From contig JBPCRW010000150.1 of the NCBI GenBank assembly GCA_050996405.1, positions 1 to 20,857 on the forward strand: 20,857 bases of DNA, read 5' to 3'. The stretch is from JBPCRW01 sp050996405. GTDB taxonomy: Bacteria; Acidobacteriota; Blastocatellia; Pyrinomonadales; Pyrinomonadaceae. Position numbers and translations under genes: made by a program. Positions 1 through 6,582 of this stretch are shown here, piece after piece (positions within the stretch are counted from its first letter, which is position 1; each line of letters starts with the position of its first letter). Under the pieces are notes generated by a model that did not search any database, was not told the origin of the DNA, and worked only from the letters and a program-made list of their open reading frames with translations.

Positions 1-207
1 AGGTGCGGTAACCGCCTGATTTTGAACAGGCTGCGGCGTTTGGCTGACGGGCGCGGGTGTCGGCGTTGCCGCGAGTTGCGCCGTGTTCGTATTATCGTTC
101 GCAGGTTTCTTCGGCGGAAACAAATAGCCCCAGCCGAACAGCACCAAAAGCGACAGCACGGCGGCGAGCATAAAACGAAGTTGAGTTGATTGTTTGTTAT
201 CTGACAT
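1..207 (-). CDS. yidC: Membrane protein insertase YidC, N-terminal part (runs off window)
   Basis: YidC inserts and folds inner-membrane proteins, alone or with SecYEG. Only the first 69 codons are present; the frame stays open to the window edge. The protein begins MSDNKQSTQLRFMLAAVLSL. A hydrophobic stretch at residues 11-30 ends in GWGYLFPPKKP, the usual YidC first transmembrane segment. A Pro/Thr/Gln/Asn-rich linker follows, leading toward the periplasmic domain outside the window. The family call rests on this N-terminal pattern together with the position directly downstream of rpmH, rnpA and yidD, the conserved rpmH-rnpA-yidD-yidC order. The gene starts 44 bases after the yidD stop and is probably in the same operon. 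The conserved C-terminal insertase domain cannot be seen here. Confidence 0.85.
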   Translation of the reverse strand, partial: MSDNKQSTQLRFMLAAVLSLLVLFGWGYLFPPKKPANDNTNTAQLAATPTPAPVSQTPQPVQNQAVTAP

Positions 208-251
208 CTTTAATCAATGCAAAATTCAAAATGCGGTTATCAAATTTGCAT

Positions 252-461
252 TTATGGAATTGGGTCATAACCGCCTTTGCAAAAAGGTTGACAACGCAGA
301 ATACGTTTTAATCCGAGCCAAGTTCCGCGAATCGCACCGTATTTTTCGATTGCCTGCGTCGCGTAAATCGAACAGGTCGGCTCAAAACGGCAGGCAGACG
401 GCAAAAAAGGCGAAAGAAACGTTTTGTAAAGCCTCAAAAAATCCAAAACCAAAAACTTCAT
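252..461 (-). CDS. yidD: Membrane protein insertion efficiency factor YidD
   Basis: This small membrane-associated protein assists YidC-dependent insertion. Its 69 residues match the usual family length of about 70-85. The family signature is clear: LYKTFLSPFLPSACRFEPTC at residues 11-30, then SIYATQAIEKYG, and a second Cys pair in RCQPFCKGGYDPIP at the C-terminus. The cysteines are at 24, 30, 57 and 61. The N-terminal stretch is amphipathic and would lie on the inner membrane. The ATG overlaps the rnpA stop in an ATGA arrangement (4 bases), indicating translational coupling. yidC follows 44 bases downstream. The function is known from the family; nothing here is unusual. Confidence 0.95.
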   Translation of the reverse strand: MKFLVLDFLRLYKTFLSPFLPSACRFEPTCSIYATQAIEKYGAIRGTWLGLKRILRCQPFCKGGYDPIP

Positions 462-850
462 TGCTTTTGAGCCTCAATCGGCAACGTTTTCTTTGCCCTT
501 TCCGATTCGCTAAGTTTTACGGCGGCGATAATTTTCTGGAAATCCTGCAAAGGTTTTTCGAGTTTGACTCGCAGCAGACCGCGCCGCGCGTTTAAAACCC
601 AATCATATTTACCCTGCAATTCGTCTAACTCGACTTTGCTCAAACGAAACGCTTCACGAAGCAGACGCTTACAGCGATTTCGCTCGTGCGCCTTGCCGAT
701 TGCCCTTTTCGTCGCCGTGAATCCGGCACGATGCTGTAAAGATTTTGAAGGCAAAATGAAAGCCGTCAACAAACGACCTTCAAAACGTTTTCCTTCCGCG
801 TAAACCTTTAAAAATTCGCGCCGTTTCAACAAACGCCCGGTTTTCGGCAA
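458..850 (-). CDS. rnpA: Ribonuclease P protein component RnpA (start uncertain; frame open to ATG at 1018)
   Basis: RnpA is the protein subunit of RNase P, which binds the catalytic RNA and helps mature tRNA 5' ends. The core begins LPKTGRLLKRREFLKVYAEG, and the signature TKRAIGKAHERNRCKRLLRE with the RNR motif falls near residues 47-66. The TTG at 850 is nine bases past the rpmH stop and gives 130 residues, a normal length, but no Shine-Dalgarno sequence precedes it. The same frame is open back to an ATG at 1018 (186 residues), passing entirely through rpmH in another frame. That ATG directly abuts GAGAGG with no spacer, which is poor for initiation. A long RnpA spanning rpmH is known from Thermus, so the long form cannot be excluded. 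The gene overlaps yidD by four bases. Confidence 0.9.
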   Translation of the reverse strand: MPKTGRLLKRREFLKVYAEGKRFEGRLLTAFILPSKSLQHRAGFTATKRAIGKAHERNRCKRLLREAFRLSKVELDELQGKYDWVLNARRGLLRVKLEKPLQDFQKIIAAVKLSESERAKKTLPIEAQKQ

Positions 851-858
851 GCGAAAAT

Positions 859-1005
859 TTAATAGTGTTTCACGGTTAATACTCTGCGTCCTTTGGCGCG
901 GCGTCGTTTCAAAACGGCGCGCCCGTTTTTGGTCGCCATTCTCGCTCTGAAGCCGTGTTTCTTGGCGCGGCGGCGATTGTTCGGTTGAAATGTTCTCTTT
1001 GGCAT
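859..1005 (-). CDS. rpmH: 50S ribosomal protein L34
   Basis: L34 is a short basic protein of the large ribosomal subunit that binds 23S rRNA. Translation from the ATG at 1005 gives 48 residues starting MPKRTFQPNNRRRAKKHGFR. It continues with the typical ARMATKNGRAVLKRRRAKGR and ends LTVKHY. This is a full-length, near-consensus L34. A GAGAGG Shine-Dalgarno sequence lies 13 bases upstream of the ATG, further than the usual 5-9. The whole gene is contained in the longer open frame that continues into rnpA, in a different reading frame. It is the first gene of the rpmH-rnpA-yidD-yidC series, with a promoter-like sequence just upstream in the end of purN. Confidence 0.95.
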   Translation of the reverse strand: MPKRTFQPNNRRRAKKHGFRARMATKNGRAVLKRRRAKGRRVLTVKHY

Positions 1006-1045
1006 AATTACTGTTCATCCTCTCACTAGTAAAGTGAAAACTTAA

Positions 1046-1074
1046 AGTTTAATTATAAAAAGCCTTTATGTCAA
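1046..1074 (-). promoter_or_regulatory. Probable sigma70-type promoter for rpmH-rnpA-yidD-yidC
   Basis: On the minus strand a perfect TTGACA (1074-1069) is followed by 17 bases and TAAACT (1051-1046), which matches TATAAT at four of six positions. It overlaps the last codons of purN and would start transcription about 20-25 bases before the first ATG. A TATAAT also occurs inside the spacer but sits only 11 bases from the -35. The location fits separate expression of the ribosomal protein operon from the purine genes. The call comes from sequence inspection only. Confidence 0.5.
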
Positions 1075-1677
1075 AGCAGATTCGTCCAGAACTTTTCGAC
1101 CTTTAATTTGAATTTTCCCTTCGGCAATTCTTTTAATTGCTTCGACGTAAAGCGCGTGTTCGTGTTCCAAAATTTTCGCCGCCAAACTTTCCGCCGTATC
1201 GTCGTCCGCTACTTCGACCGCTTTTTGCAAAATAATCGCACCGCCATCCAAATCCTCATCGACAAAATGCACCGTGCAACCCGTTAATTTAACGCCGTAT
1301 TCAATTGCCTGTTTTTGTGCTTCTAAACCTGGAAAAGAAGGAAGCAAACTCGGATGAATATTGACGATTTTATCCGGAAAAGCCGCGACAAAATCCTTTG
1401 ACAGCAGCCGCATATATCCTGCCAGACAAACTAATTCGACATTTCTTTTTTCCAGTTCGGCAATAATTTCCGCATCGTGTTCTTCGCGCGTTCTCTTGTT
1501 TCGAGTAATAACAACTGTTTCAATCTCGCGCGCTTTCGCCTTTTCTAAACCTTTCGCACTTTTTTTATCGCTGATAACGACGACGACTTCAGAATTTGGA
1601 ATACGCCCATTCCGAACAGCTTCGGCAATCGCCGTCATATTCGAGCCGCGCCCTGAAATTAAAATACCGATTTTCAT
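1066..1677 (-). CDS. purN: Phosphoribosylglycinamide formyltransferase (GART 1)
   Basis: PurN transfers a formyl group from 10-formyltetrahydrofolate to GAR, giving FGAR, the third step of de novo purine synthesis. The 203-residue protein begins MKIGILISGRGSNMTAIAEA, the phosphate-binding loop of the family. The catalytic residues are all present: N106 and H108 in VNIHPSLLPSFPG and D144 in VDEDLDGGAII. These numbers match the E. coli enzyme. It overlaps purM by four bases (ATGA), so the two genes are probably coupled. PurM acts two steps later, converting FGAM to AIR. No other pur genes are in the window. Confidence 0.97.
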   Translation of the reverse strand: MKIGILISGRGSNMTAIAEAVRNGRIPNSEVVVVISDKKSAKGLEKAKAREIETVVITRNKRTREEHDAEIIAELEKRNVELVCLAGYMRLLSKDFVAAFPDKIVNIHPSLLPSFPGLEAQKQAIEYGVKLTGCTVHFVDEDLDGGAIILQKAVEVADDDTAESLAAKILEHEHALYVEAIKRIAEGKIQIKGRKVLDESALT

Positions 1678-2699
1678 TTAATTTTGACTTTCCTGTTTCC
1701 CTCGACCGCTTTTCCGATTTCAAAACATTCGCCCAAATTATTCTGTAAAAACTGTTTATCTTCTTCGGCGCAAATCACGACCATTCCAACGCCCATATTA
1801 AACGTGCGGAACATTTCTTTTTCCTCGACATTGCCGATTTTTTGCATCAAGCCGAAAATTGGCGGCTCATTCCACGTTCCTCTTTCAATTTCGACCGAAA
1901 CGTTTTCCGGCAAAACGCGCGGGATATTTTCCAGCAATCCGCCGCCGGTAATATGTGCTAAACCTTTAATTTTTTCCGAATCGAGCAGTTTGTCGAGCGA
2001 TTTTAAGAAACTCGGATGTATTGCAAACAAAACGTTTCCGACAGTTTCGCCGTTTAATTCCTCAGGTTTTGAATCAACTTTAAAGCCTGCGATTTCAAAC
2101 AACAATTTTTGAGCCAGTGAATAACCATTGGTTTGCAAACCGTTTGAAGGAAGCCCGAGCACCACGTCGCCAGCCGCAATTTTTTTGCCGTCAATAACTT
2201 TCGGTTTATCGACCACGCCGACGATAAAACCCGCCAAATCGTATTCGCCGTCTCGATACATCGAAGGCACTTCCGCCGTTTCGCCGCCGAGCAAAACGCA
2301 ATTACTTTCCTTGCAAGCCTTTGCAAAACCTTCAATTACTGAAACGGTTATTTCGGGATTTAATTTCCCGCAAGCAAAATAATCGAGAAAAAACAGAGGT
2401 CTTGCGCCTTGCGCTAAAATATCGTTGACGCAATGATTTACAAGGTCTTGTCCGACCGTGTTGTGAATTCCGGTTTCAAAAGCGATTTTCAATTTTGTGC
2501 CAACGCCGTCCGCCGAAGCGACTAAAATTGGCTCACTCATTTCGGGAAACGCGCCCGAAAACATTCCGCCGAAACTGCCGATTTCCGTCAGAGTCTGCGC
2601 GTTAAACGTTGATTTGGCTAAGTTTTTGATTTTGTCGAGCGCGAGATTTGCGTTATCAATCGAAACGCCCGCGTCGGAATATGAAATTGAATTCGACAT
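1674..2699 (-). CDS. purM: Phosphoribosylformylglycinamidine cyclo-ligase (AIR synthetase)
   Basis: PurM closes the imidazole ring using ATP, making AIR from FGAM in purine synthesis. The chosen ATG at 2699 gives 341 residues starting MSNSISYSDAGVSIDNANLA, which matches the usual PurM opening and length (about 345). Conserved blocks follow: EPILVASADGVGTKLKIA, QDLVNHCVNDILAQGARPLF, LLGGETAEVPSMY and AHITGGGLLENIPRVLP. The frame is open 15 codons further to a GTG at 2744. That GTG lies in the arm of an inverted repeat, and the added residues do not look like PurM. Neither start has a clear Shine-Dalgarno sequence. A TATAAT at 2720-2715 could be a -10 for an almost leaderless message. The stop overlaps the purN start. 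Confidence 0.95.
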   Translation of the reverse strand: MSNSISYSDAGVSIDNANLALDKIKNLAKSTFNAQTLTEIGSFGGMFSGAFPEMSEPILVASADGVGTKLKIAFETGIHNTVGQDLVNHCVNDILAQGARPLFFLDYFACGKLNPEITVSVIEGFAKACKESNCVLLGGETAEVPSMYRDGEYDLAGFIVGVVDKPKVIDGKKIAAGDVVLGLPSNGLQTNGYSLAQKLLFEIAGFKVDSKPEELNGETVGNVLFAIHPSFLKSLDKLLDSEKIKGLAHITGGGLLENIPRVLPENVSVEIERGTWNEPPIFGLMQKIGNVEEKEMFRTFNMGVGMVVICAEEDKQFLQNNLGECFEIGKAVEGNRKVKIK

Positions 2700-2741
2700 A
2701 GATTTGAAAGAAGAATTATAAACCGTGAAGAAATTTTTAGC

Positions 2742-2786
2742 CACGAATTAAACGAACAACACGAACAATTTTGCTTTTAATTCGTG
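2742..2786. repeat. Intergenic inverted repeat (11-base arms)
   Basis: Arms CACGAATTAAA (2742-2752) and TTTAATTCGTG (2776-2786) are exact reverse complements with a 23-base gap. The gap itself contains repeated CGAACAA words. The repeat lies between the divergently read purM and the 127-residue gene. TTCGTG/CACGAA words and CGCGAAA words recur in the 5640-5726 intergenic region, so this may belong to a degenerate dispersed repeat family. No terminator-like T-run follows. Confidence 0.45.
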
Positions 2787-2815
2787 TTATTTGCGAAATC
2801 CGCGTCTAATTTCCT

Positions 2816-2844
2816 TTGACTTAGTTTGCCTGCCCGTTTAGCAT
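2816..2844 (+). promoter_or_regulatory. Possible promoter for the 2861 gene
   Basis: TTGACT (2816-2821), a 17-base spacer and TAGCAT (2839-2844) resemble a sigma70 promoter, with five of six and four of six matches. It would begin transcription about at the Shine-Dalgarno sequence of the next gene, leaving a very short leader. That lowers confidence. Confidence 0.35.
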
Positions 2845-2860
2845 TTTGTTGGAGAAAATT

Positions 2861-3244
2861 ATGAGTTTTACTTTAATAGATTTGGGTTCTGAAAGCTACG
2901 AGTTGCGCGCCAACGTCTGGAATTGGAAACCGACGCTCGAAATTATCAGAAGTTTTGACATTTTAAGCGACGGAAAAATTCGTCAAATGGAATATAACGC
3001 GACGGGCGTAAAATTAGAAAAAGACGAAGCGCGCGAAATCGGCGAAAAAATCCGTGATGAGATTTTGCCGAAATTAGTGCCGAACAAACGGATTTTTATG
3101 GATTTAAGCGTAACGGACGCGCCTGACGACGGAACTTTGTATAGAGATAAAGACGACCAGTGGAGAAATTACAGCGCAAGTCACGACTGGCTGAAGGATT
3201 TTTCCGAATTTTGTCTTAAATCAAAAGGCTTTCAAGTTTTTTAA
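2861..3244 (+). CDS. Hypothetical protein, 127 residues
   Basis: I do not recognise the family. The ATG at 2861 is preceded by GGAG at 2851-2854 with a six-base spacer, which supports it over the upstream TTG at 2846. The product is soluble and acidic, with no signal peptide or membrane segment. It has an N-terminal beta-like stretch (MSFTLIDLGSESYELRANVW), a charged helix near residues 55-75, an Asp-rich segment DLSVTDAPDDGTLYRDKDD, and a Trp/Phe-rich tail ending LKSKGFQVF. Codon use resembles its neighbours. The DUF445 gene follows after 44 bases on the same strand, so they may be cotranscribed. The small acidic form is compatible with an immunity or antitoxin-like protein, but nothing proves that. 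Confidence 0.75.
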   Translation: MSFTLIDLGSESYELRANVWNWKPTLEIIRSFDILSDGKIRQMEYNATGVKLEKDEAREIGEKIRDEILPKLVPNKRIFMDLSVTDAPDDGTLYRDKDDQWRNYSASHDWLKDFSEFCLKSKGFQVF

Positions 3245-3288
3245 GATTAAATTTCGCAGCTATTTAGAAGTTTCGCCAATAAACAAAA

Positions 3289-4890
3289 GTGAATATAGAT
3301 TACAAAACTCTCATCGAATTTTCGTTGCTGGTCGCGTTCGCCACGGTTCACGGATATATCGGCGCGTGGCTTGCCGTGCGGATGCTGTTTCGCCCGCGCA
3401 ATCCTGTGAAATTATTCGGCTTAACGATTTTTCCGCAGGGAATGATTCCCAGACATCGGGCGCGTTTGGCGGAAGCCATCGGCAAAGCCGTCGGCGAAGA
3501 ACTGGTTTCACAGGAAACGATTACCGAAGAGCTTTTCCAAAAAGATTTTCTGCGCCGGAAAATTCAAAATGCGGTCGATTCTTACTCGCAGGAATTTCTT
3601 TCGCAAAATTATCCTTCGCTTATCGAAGCCTTGCCCGCGAATTTGCGCGAGCCTGTTTTAGACGCGATTTCGTCGCTTCAAATAAAAATCGGCGAACATA
3701 TCCGCGCGGTTTTGAAAAGCGAGGAAACCGTCGAATCAATCAGCGGTTTTGTGACGCGCCGCGTAGATGAATTTTTGTCAAAAAGAGTTTCAGAAGTCGT
3801 TGACGACGAACAATTTAACGAAGTTTTAGGATTTATTGAAAGCCGTATTCACGGCATTGTCAAAGAACCTGTTCTGGAACAAAAGGTAAGAGAGTTTGTT
3901 AACAAGCGCGTCAACGATTTAGCCAATGCAGACACGACTCTGGGTGAAATGTTCACGCCCGACACAATCGAACTTTTAAAGGAAAAATCGAGCGAGCAAA
4001 TCGAGCCGATTATCCACCAATTGGCGGAAATTGCAACCGCCGAAAGAACACGAAATCAAATCGGCACGCTAATAAAAAGAGAAGTTCAGGATTATTACGA
4101 GAATCTGGCGTTTTTCAAAAAAATCTTCGTTTCGCGCGAAAACCTGCTCGGCGAAGTTGACGATTTGGTCAATGAATCTTTGCCGAAACGCATCAACGAA
4201 GCACTAAGCGGAGATTTTTTCGCGCAGGAGGCAAAGAGTTTTCTGGATATGACGATAAATAATGCAATGGCGCGTCCGCTTTCCGAAGTTATTGGAAAAA
4301 TCGCGCCCGAACAACTCGAAAGATTGAAAACGCAAATTGCCAAAGGCGTTCTCTCGATTTTACAGGGCGCAGAAATGCGGCATTCAATCTCCGCATATCT
4401 AGCGGATTCTCTGCAAAAAATTCGCCCGCACAGTTTGGACGCGATTCTGCAAACCGTTCATCCCGAATCCGAAGAAAAACTCAAAAAACTTCTTTCGAGC
4501 GGATTGCTCAATATCCTGAATCAAGACGAAACGGCAAACATTATCAACAAAGTTTTGTCGCGCCAGATTGACCGCCTGCTGTCCGCGCCAATCGGCAAAC
4601 TCTCCGACCATATTTCCGAAGAAAAAATTCGTAACGCGGGCAAAAACATTACGGAGACAATAATTTCCGCCGCCAGAGAAAAACTTCCCGAAGCAATTAA
4701 AGAATTCAATATCGGCGAAGTCGTGCGCGAAAAAATTAATCATTATCCGGTCGAAAAACTTGAATCGCTCGTGCTTTCCATCGCCAAAGAACATCTGCGA
4801 ACCATCGAACTTTTCGGTGCGTTTTTCGGTTTTGTTTTAGGTGTCGCGCAATTTTTTCTTCAGCATTTTGTCGCTGGCTGGTTAAAATAA
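3289..4890 (+). CDS. DUF445 family membrane protein (YheB/YjiN-like)
   Basis: The 533-residue protein has a membrane segment at about residues 8-32 containing the DUF445 hallmark GYIGAWLAVRMLFRP. This is followed by LFGLTIFPQGMIPRHRARLA. A long predominantly helical charged region occupies residues 60-500, and a second membrane segment lies at about 507-530 (LFGAFFGFVLGVAQFF). This hairpin-like design, with both ends in the membrane and a large coiled body between, is typical of the family. Its molecular role is not established. The start is a GTG at 3289; only a weak AGAAG precedes it. Motif spacing from the start fits the family, so I keep this start. No partner gene suggests a pathway. Confidence 0.85.
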   Translation: MNIDYKTLIEFSLLVAFATVHGYIGAWLAVRMLFRPRNPVKLFGLTIFPQGMIPRHRARLAEAIGKAVGEELVSQETITEELFQKDFLRRKIQNAVDSYSQEFLSQNYPSLIEALPANLREPVLDAISSLQIKIGEHIRAVLKSEETVESISGFVTRRVDEFLSKRVSEVVDDEQFNEVLGFIESRIHGIVKEPVLEQKVREFVNKRVNDLANADTTLGEMFTPDTIELLKEKSSEQIEPIIHQLAEIATAERTRNQIGTLIKREVQDYYENLAFFKKIFVSRENLLGEVDDLVNESLPKRINEALSGDFFAQEAKSFLDMTINNAMARPLSEVIGKIAPEQLERLKTQIAKGVLSILQGAEMRHSISAYLADSLQKIRPHSLDAILQTVHPESEEKLKKLLSSGLLNILNQDETANIINKVLSRQIDRLLSAPIGKLSDHISEEKIRNAGKNITETIISAAREKLPEAIKEFNIGEVVREKINHYPVEKLESLVLSIAKEHLRTIELFGAFFGFVLGVAQFFLQHFVAGWLK

Positions 4891-4953
4891 AAGGGAACTT
4901 AAAATGATTTTTGTTCGTTTCTTAAATTAAATCTTTTCGGAGGAATATCAGTT

Positions 4954-5637
4954 ATGAAAAAGTTATATTTTTTGTTTTTCGTTTTGGCATTAGCAATCGG
5001 TTCAATCTCGACGTTAAGCTGCGGCATTGGAAATTTTAATTTTAAAAATACGGGCGGCATTCAAGGTTCGGGAAACGCCAAACAGGAAACGCGCAATTTG
5101 TCGGGCTTTGATAAAATCGAGGCGAGCGGCGCGGTCAAAACCGAAATTACGGTTGGCAAAGATTTTAGCGTGACGGTTGAGGCGGATGATAATCTGCTTC
5201 AATATATCAAAACGGACGTGAGCGGCGATACATTAAAAATCTACAATGCAGACAGAATTTCACCGAAAACGAAAATTAACGTCAAAATTTCGATGCCTGA
5301 ATTAACGAAAATAGACGTTTCGGGCGCGTCAACGGCGTTGGCGACGAATGTTAACGGCGATTCGCTCGAATTAAAAGCGAGCGGCGCGTCGGGAATCAAA
5401 ATTGACGGCGAAACAAAAGATTTAAACGCAGAGGCGAGTGGGGCAAGCACGATTGACGCTGAAAATTTGAAATCGGAAAACGCCGACGTTGATTCAAACG
5501 GCGCAAGCACCATAACGGTTTCGCCTTCAGGCGATTTAAAAGCCGAGGCTTCGGGCGCAAGCAACGTCTATTACACGGGCGAGCCGCAAAACATTAAACA
5601 GGATTCATCCGGCGCAAGCTCAATCAAAAAGAAATAA
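4954..5637 (+). CDS. Exported DUF2807 (GIN-domain, head) beta-repeat protein
   Basis: The 227-residue protein starts with a signal peptide: MKK, a hydrophobic core at residues 5-20, then TLSC with Cys 23. It may be a lipoprotein, although the lipobox is not canonical (Leu at -2 rather than -3). The mature part opens GNAKQETRNLSGFDKIEASG, typical of the DUF2807 head GIN domain, with VTVEADDNLLQYIKTDVSG following. The C-terminal half holds six copies of an S/N-GAS motif every 18-20 residues, as expected for turns of a right-handed beta-helix. GGAGG at about 4939 precedes the ATG with normal spacing. The family is often called putative autotransporter adhesin, but its function is unproven. It stands alone before a shared terminator region. 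Confidence 0.88.
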   Translation: MKKLYFLFFVLALAIGSISTLSCGIGNFNFKNTGGIQGSGNAKQETRNLSGFDKIEASGAVKTEITVGKDFSVTVEADDNLLQYIKTDVSGDTLKIYNADRISPKTKINVKISMPELTKIDVSGASTALATNVNGDSLELKASGASGIKIDGETKDLNAEASGASTIDAENLKSENADVDSNGASTITVSPSGDLKAEASGASNVYYTGEPQNIKQDSSGASSIKKK

Positions 5638-5646
5638 ATTTCAGGA

Positions 5647-5726
5647 ATAGCCGCGAAAAATCGCAGAAATCACGAAAGAAAATCTACTGTTAATTTTTTT
5701 TCGCGTTTTGTGATTTTCGCGGCTAT
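5647..5726. terminator. Inverted repeat between convergent genes, probable bidirectional terminator
   Basis: Arms ATAGCCGCGAAAA (5647-5659) and TTTTCGCGGCTAT (5714-5726) are exact reverse complements. Partly matching inner sequence (AATCACGAAA against TTTTGTGATT) and a T8 run lie near 5693-5701. The repeat fills the 89-base gap between the DUF2807 gene and the convergent nuclease-inhibitor gene, where termination is needed in both directions. The long loop makes it less canonical than a simple hairpin. Confidence 0.5.
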
Positions 5727-6158
5727 CTATGTTTCAACAGTTTTTGTTTTAATTCCGGTCAGATTACCATTCGCGTCAAGCCCGACTGCATAAACATCCA
5801 GTTCGACGCTTCCAATCTTAAAAACGTTTAAATCCTTTAAATTATTCTTTAACAAATCTCTCAACGCGGCAAATTTTGCGACGGCGGCTTTTTCTTCGTC
5901 GCCGAACCAGTCTTGGACGGTAGTCAACTGTGAAAAAAAATCGTCAAAATTTCTTGTTTCAACCAGCGTATTATCGGCTTTCCCGATTTGACCCAAAAGA
6001 TTTTCCTGTGTTACAGCATCCGCCGCGCTTCCCGCAAAAAGTTTGATTGGCGCGTCCGTCTCGCTCGTGTAAGACAAGCCTTTAATAGCTCGGCGAATCT
6101 GTTTCGTCAAATCGTTTCCTTTCTGTTCACTCTTAGTTTTTCTCTTTCCCGTCGGCAT
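5727..6158 (-). CDS. Nuclease A inhibitor family protein (NuiA-like)
   Basis: The 143-residue protein matches the NuiA family, known from Anabaena, where NuiA binds and blocks the sugar-non-specific nuclease NucA. Recognisable blocks are the N-terminal YTSETDAPIKLF (residues 30-41), the central FFSQLTTVQDWFGDEEKAAV (74-93), KNNLKDLNVFKIGSVELDVY (104-123) and the C-terminal GNLTGIKTKTVET. The end VET and the TxQDW block agree with Anabaena NuiA as I remember it. The first 20 residues form a Lys-rich extension. GGAG lies nine bases before the ATG, supporting this start. No signal peptide is present, so it acts in the cytoplasm. No target nuclease is encoded nearby. Confidence 0.88.
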   Translation of the reverse strand: MPTGKRKTKSEQKGNDLTKQIRRAIKGLSYTSETDAPIKLFAGSAADAVTQENLLGQIGKADNTLVETRNFDDFFSQLTTVQDWFGDEEKAAVAKFAALRDLLKNNLKDLNVFKIGSVELDVYAVGLDANGNLTGIKTKTVET

Positions 6159-6188
6159 AAATTCTCACTCCAATTTTGGTTGTAATAC

Positions 6189-6216
6189 AGTCTAGCATAA
6201 TCAGAAAATCTGCCAA
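6189..6216 (-). promoter_or_regulatory. Probable promoter of the NuiA-like gene
   Basis: On the minus strand TTGGCA (6216-6211) is followed by a 16-base spacer and TAGACT (6194-6189), preceded by TGC, an extended -10 element. Transcription would start about 20-25 bases before the ATG at 6158. The call comes from sequence only. Confidence 0.45.
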
Positions 6217-6268
6217 GTCTTTGTCATAGAAAGGCTTTTCGCGCCCGAAAAAATTTATTTTAAAAACC

Positions 6269-6424
6269 TGTGGATTTCTCTTGCAATTTAGTTTGTTTTC
6301 GTGTTAGTCTTTGAGCCGTTTCAGTAATGCAAAATTCCTGTAAATAGTTGAAAATAAAACACTTAAAGTTTTACTTGAACTTTTAAGCAGCTTTCCACAA
6401 GCCTGTGGAAAACCTTGTGGAAAA
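6269..6424. promoter_or_regulatory. DnaA-box cluster upstream of dnaA
   Basis: Between the NuiA-like gene and dnaA (6159-6582) there is no gene. Three strong boxes are present: CTTTCCACA at 6391-6399 (plus), and TGTGGAAAA at 6404-6412 and 6416-6424 (both minus-strand TTTTCCACA). A weaker TGTGGATTT lies at 6269-6277. A TTTATCC half match follows at about 6428-6434. Closely spaced boxes just before dnaA are known both for DnaA autorepression and as the upstream part of bipartite origins. An A/T-rich stretch lies at 6247-6266. I see no confident dnaA promoter. Confidence 0.75.
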
Positions 6425-6582
6425 CTTTTTATCCGGCGGGCTGAAACTGATTTAAACGGCGATTTTTGAACGACTTTAGAGCAATTCGTAAATCTGATTT
6501 TCAAAGTAATTTTACAAAGTTTTTGAACCAGAAATTGCTTAAAAGTTTTCTTAAAGATTTAACAAATTTAGCGGAGATTAAT

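Noticed and set aside
194..803. Plus-strand ORFs across rnpA and yidD
   Set aside because: They are opposite-strand shadows of recognisable minus-strand yidD and rnpA, and their products have no sensible domain pattern.
2700..2744. GTG at 2744 as purM start
   Set aside because: It would add 15 residues unlike PurM and lies in an inverted-repeat arm; the ATG at 2699 gives the usual start and length.
2742..5726. Repeated TTCGTG/CGCGAAA words as a CRISPR array
   Set aside because: There are only scattered short inverted words, with no regular direct repeats, spacers or cas genes.
6466..6582. ATG at 6466 as dnaA start
   Set aside because: The 39 extra residues do not resemble DnaA domain I, and the ATG at 6583 has a well-spaced GGAG.
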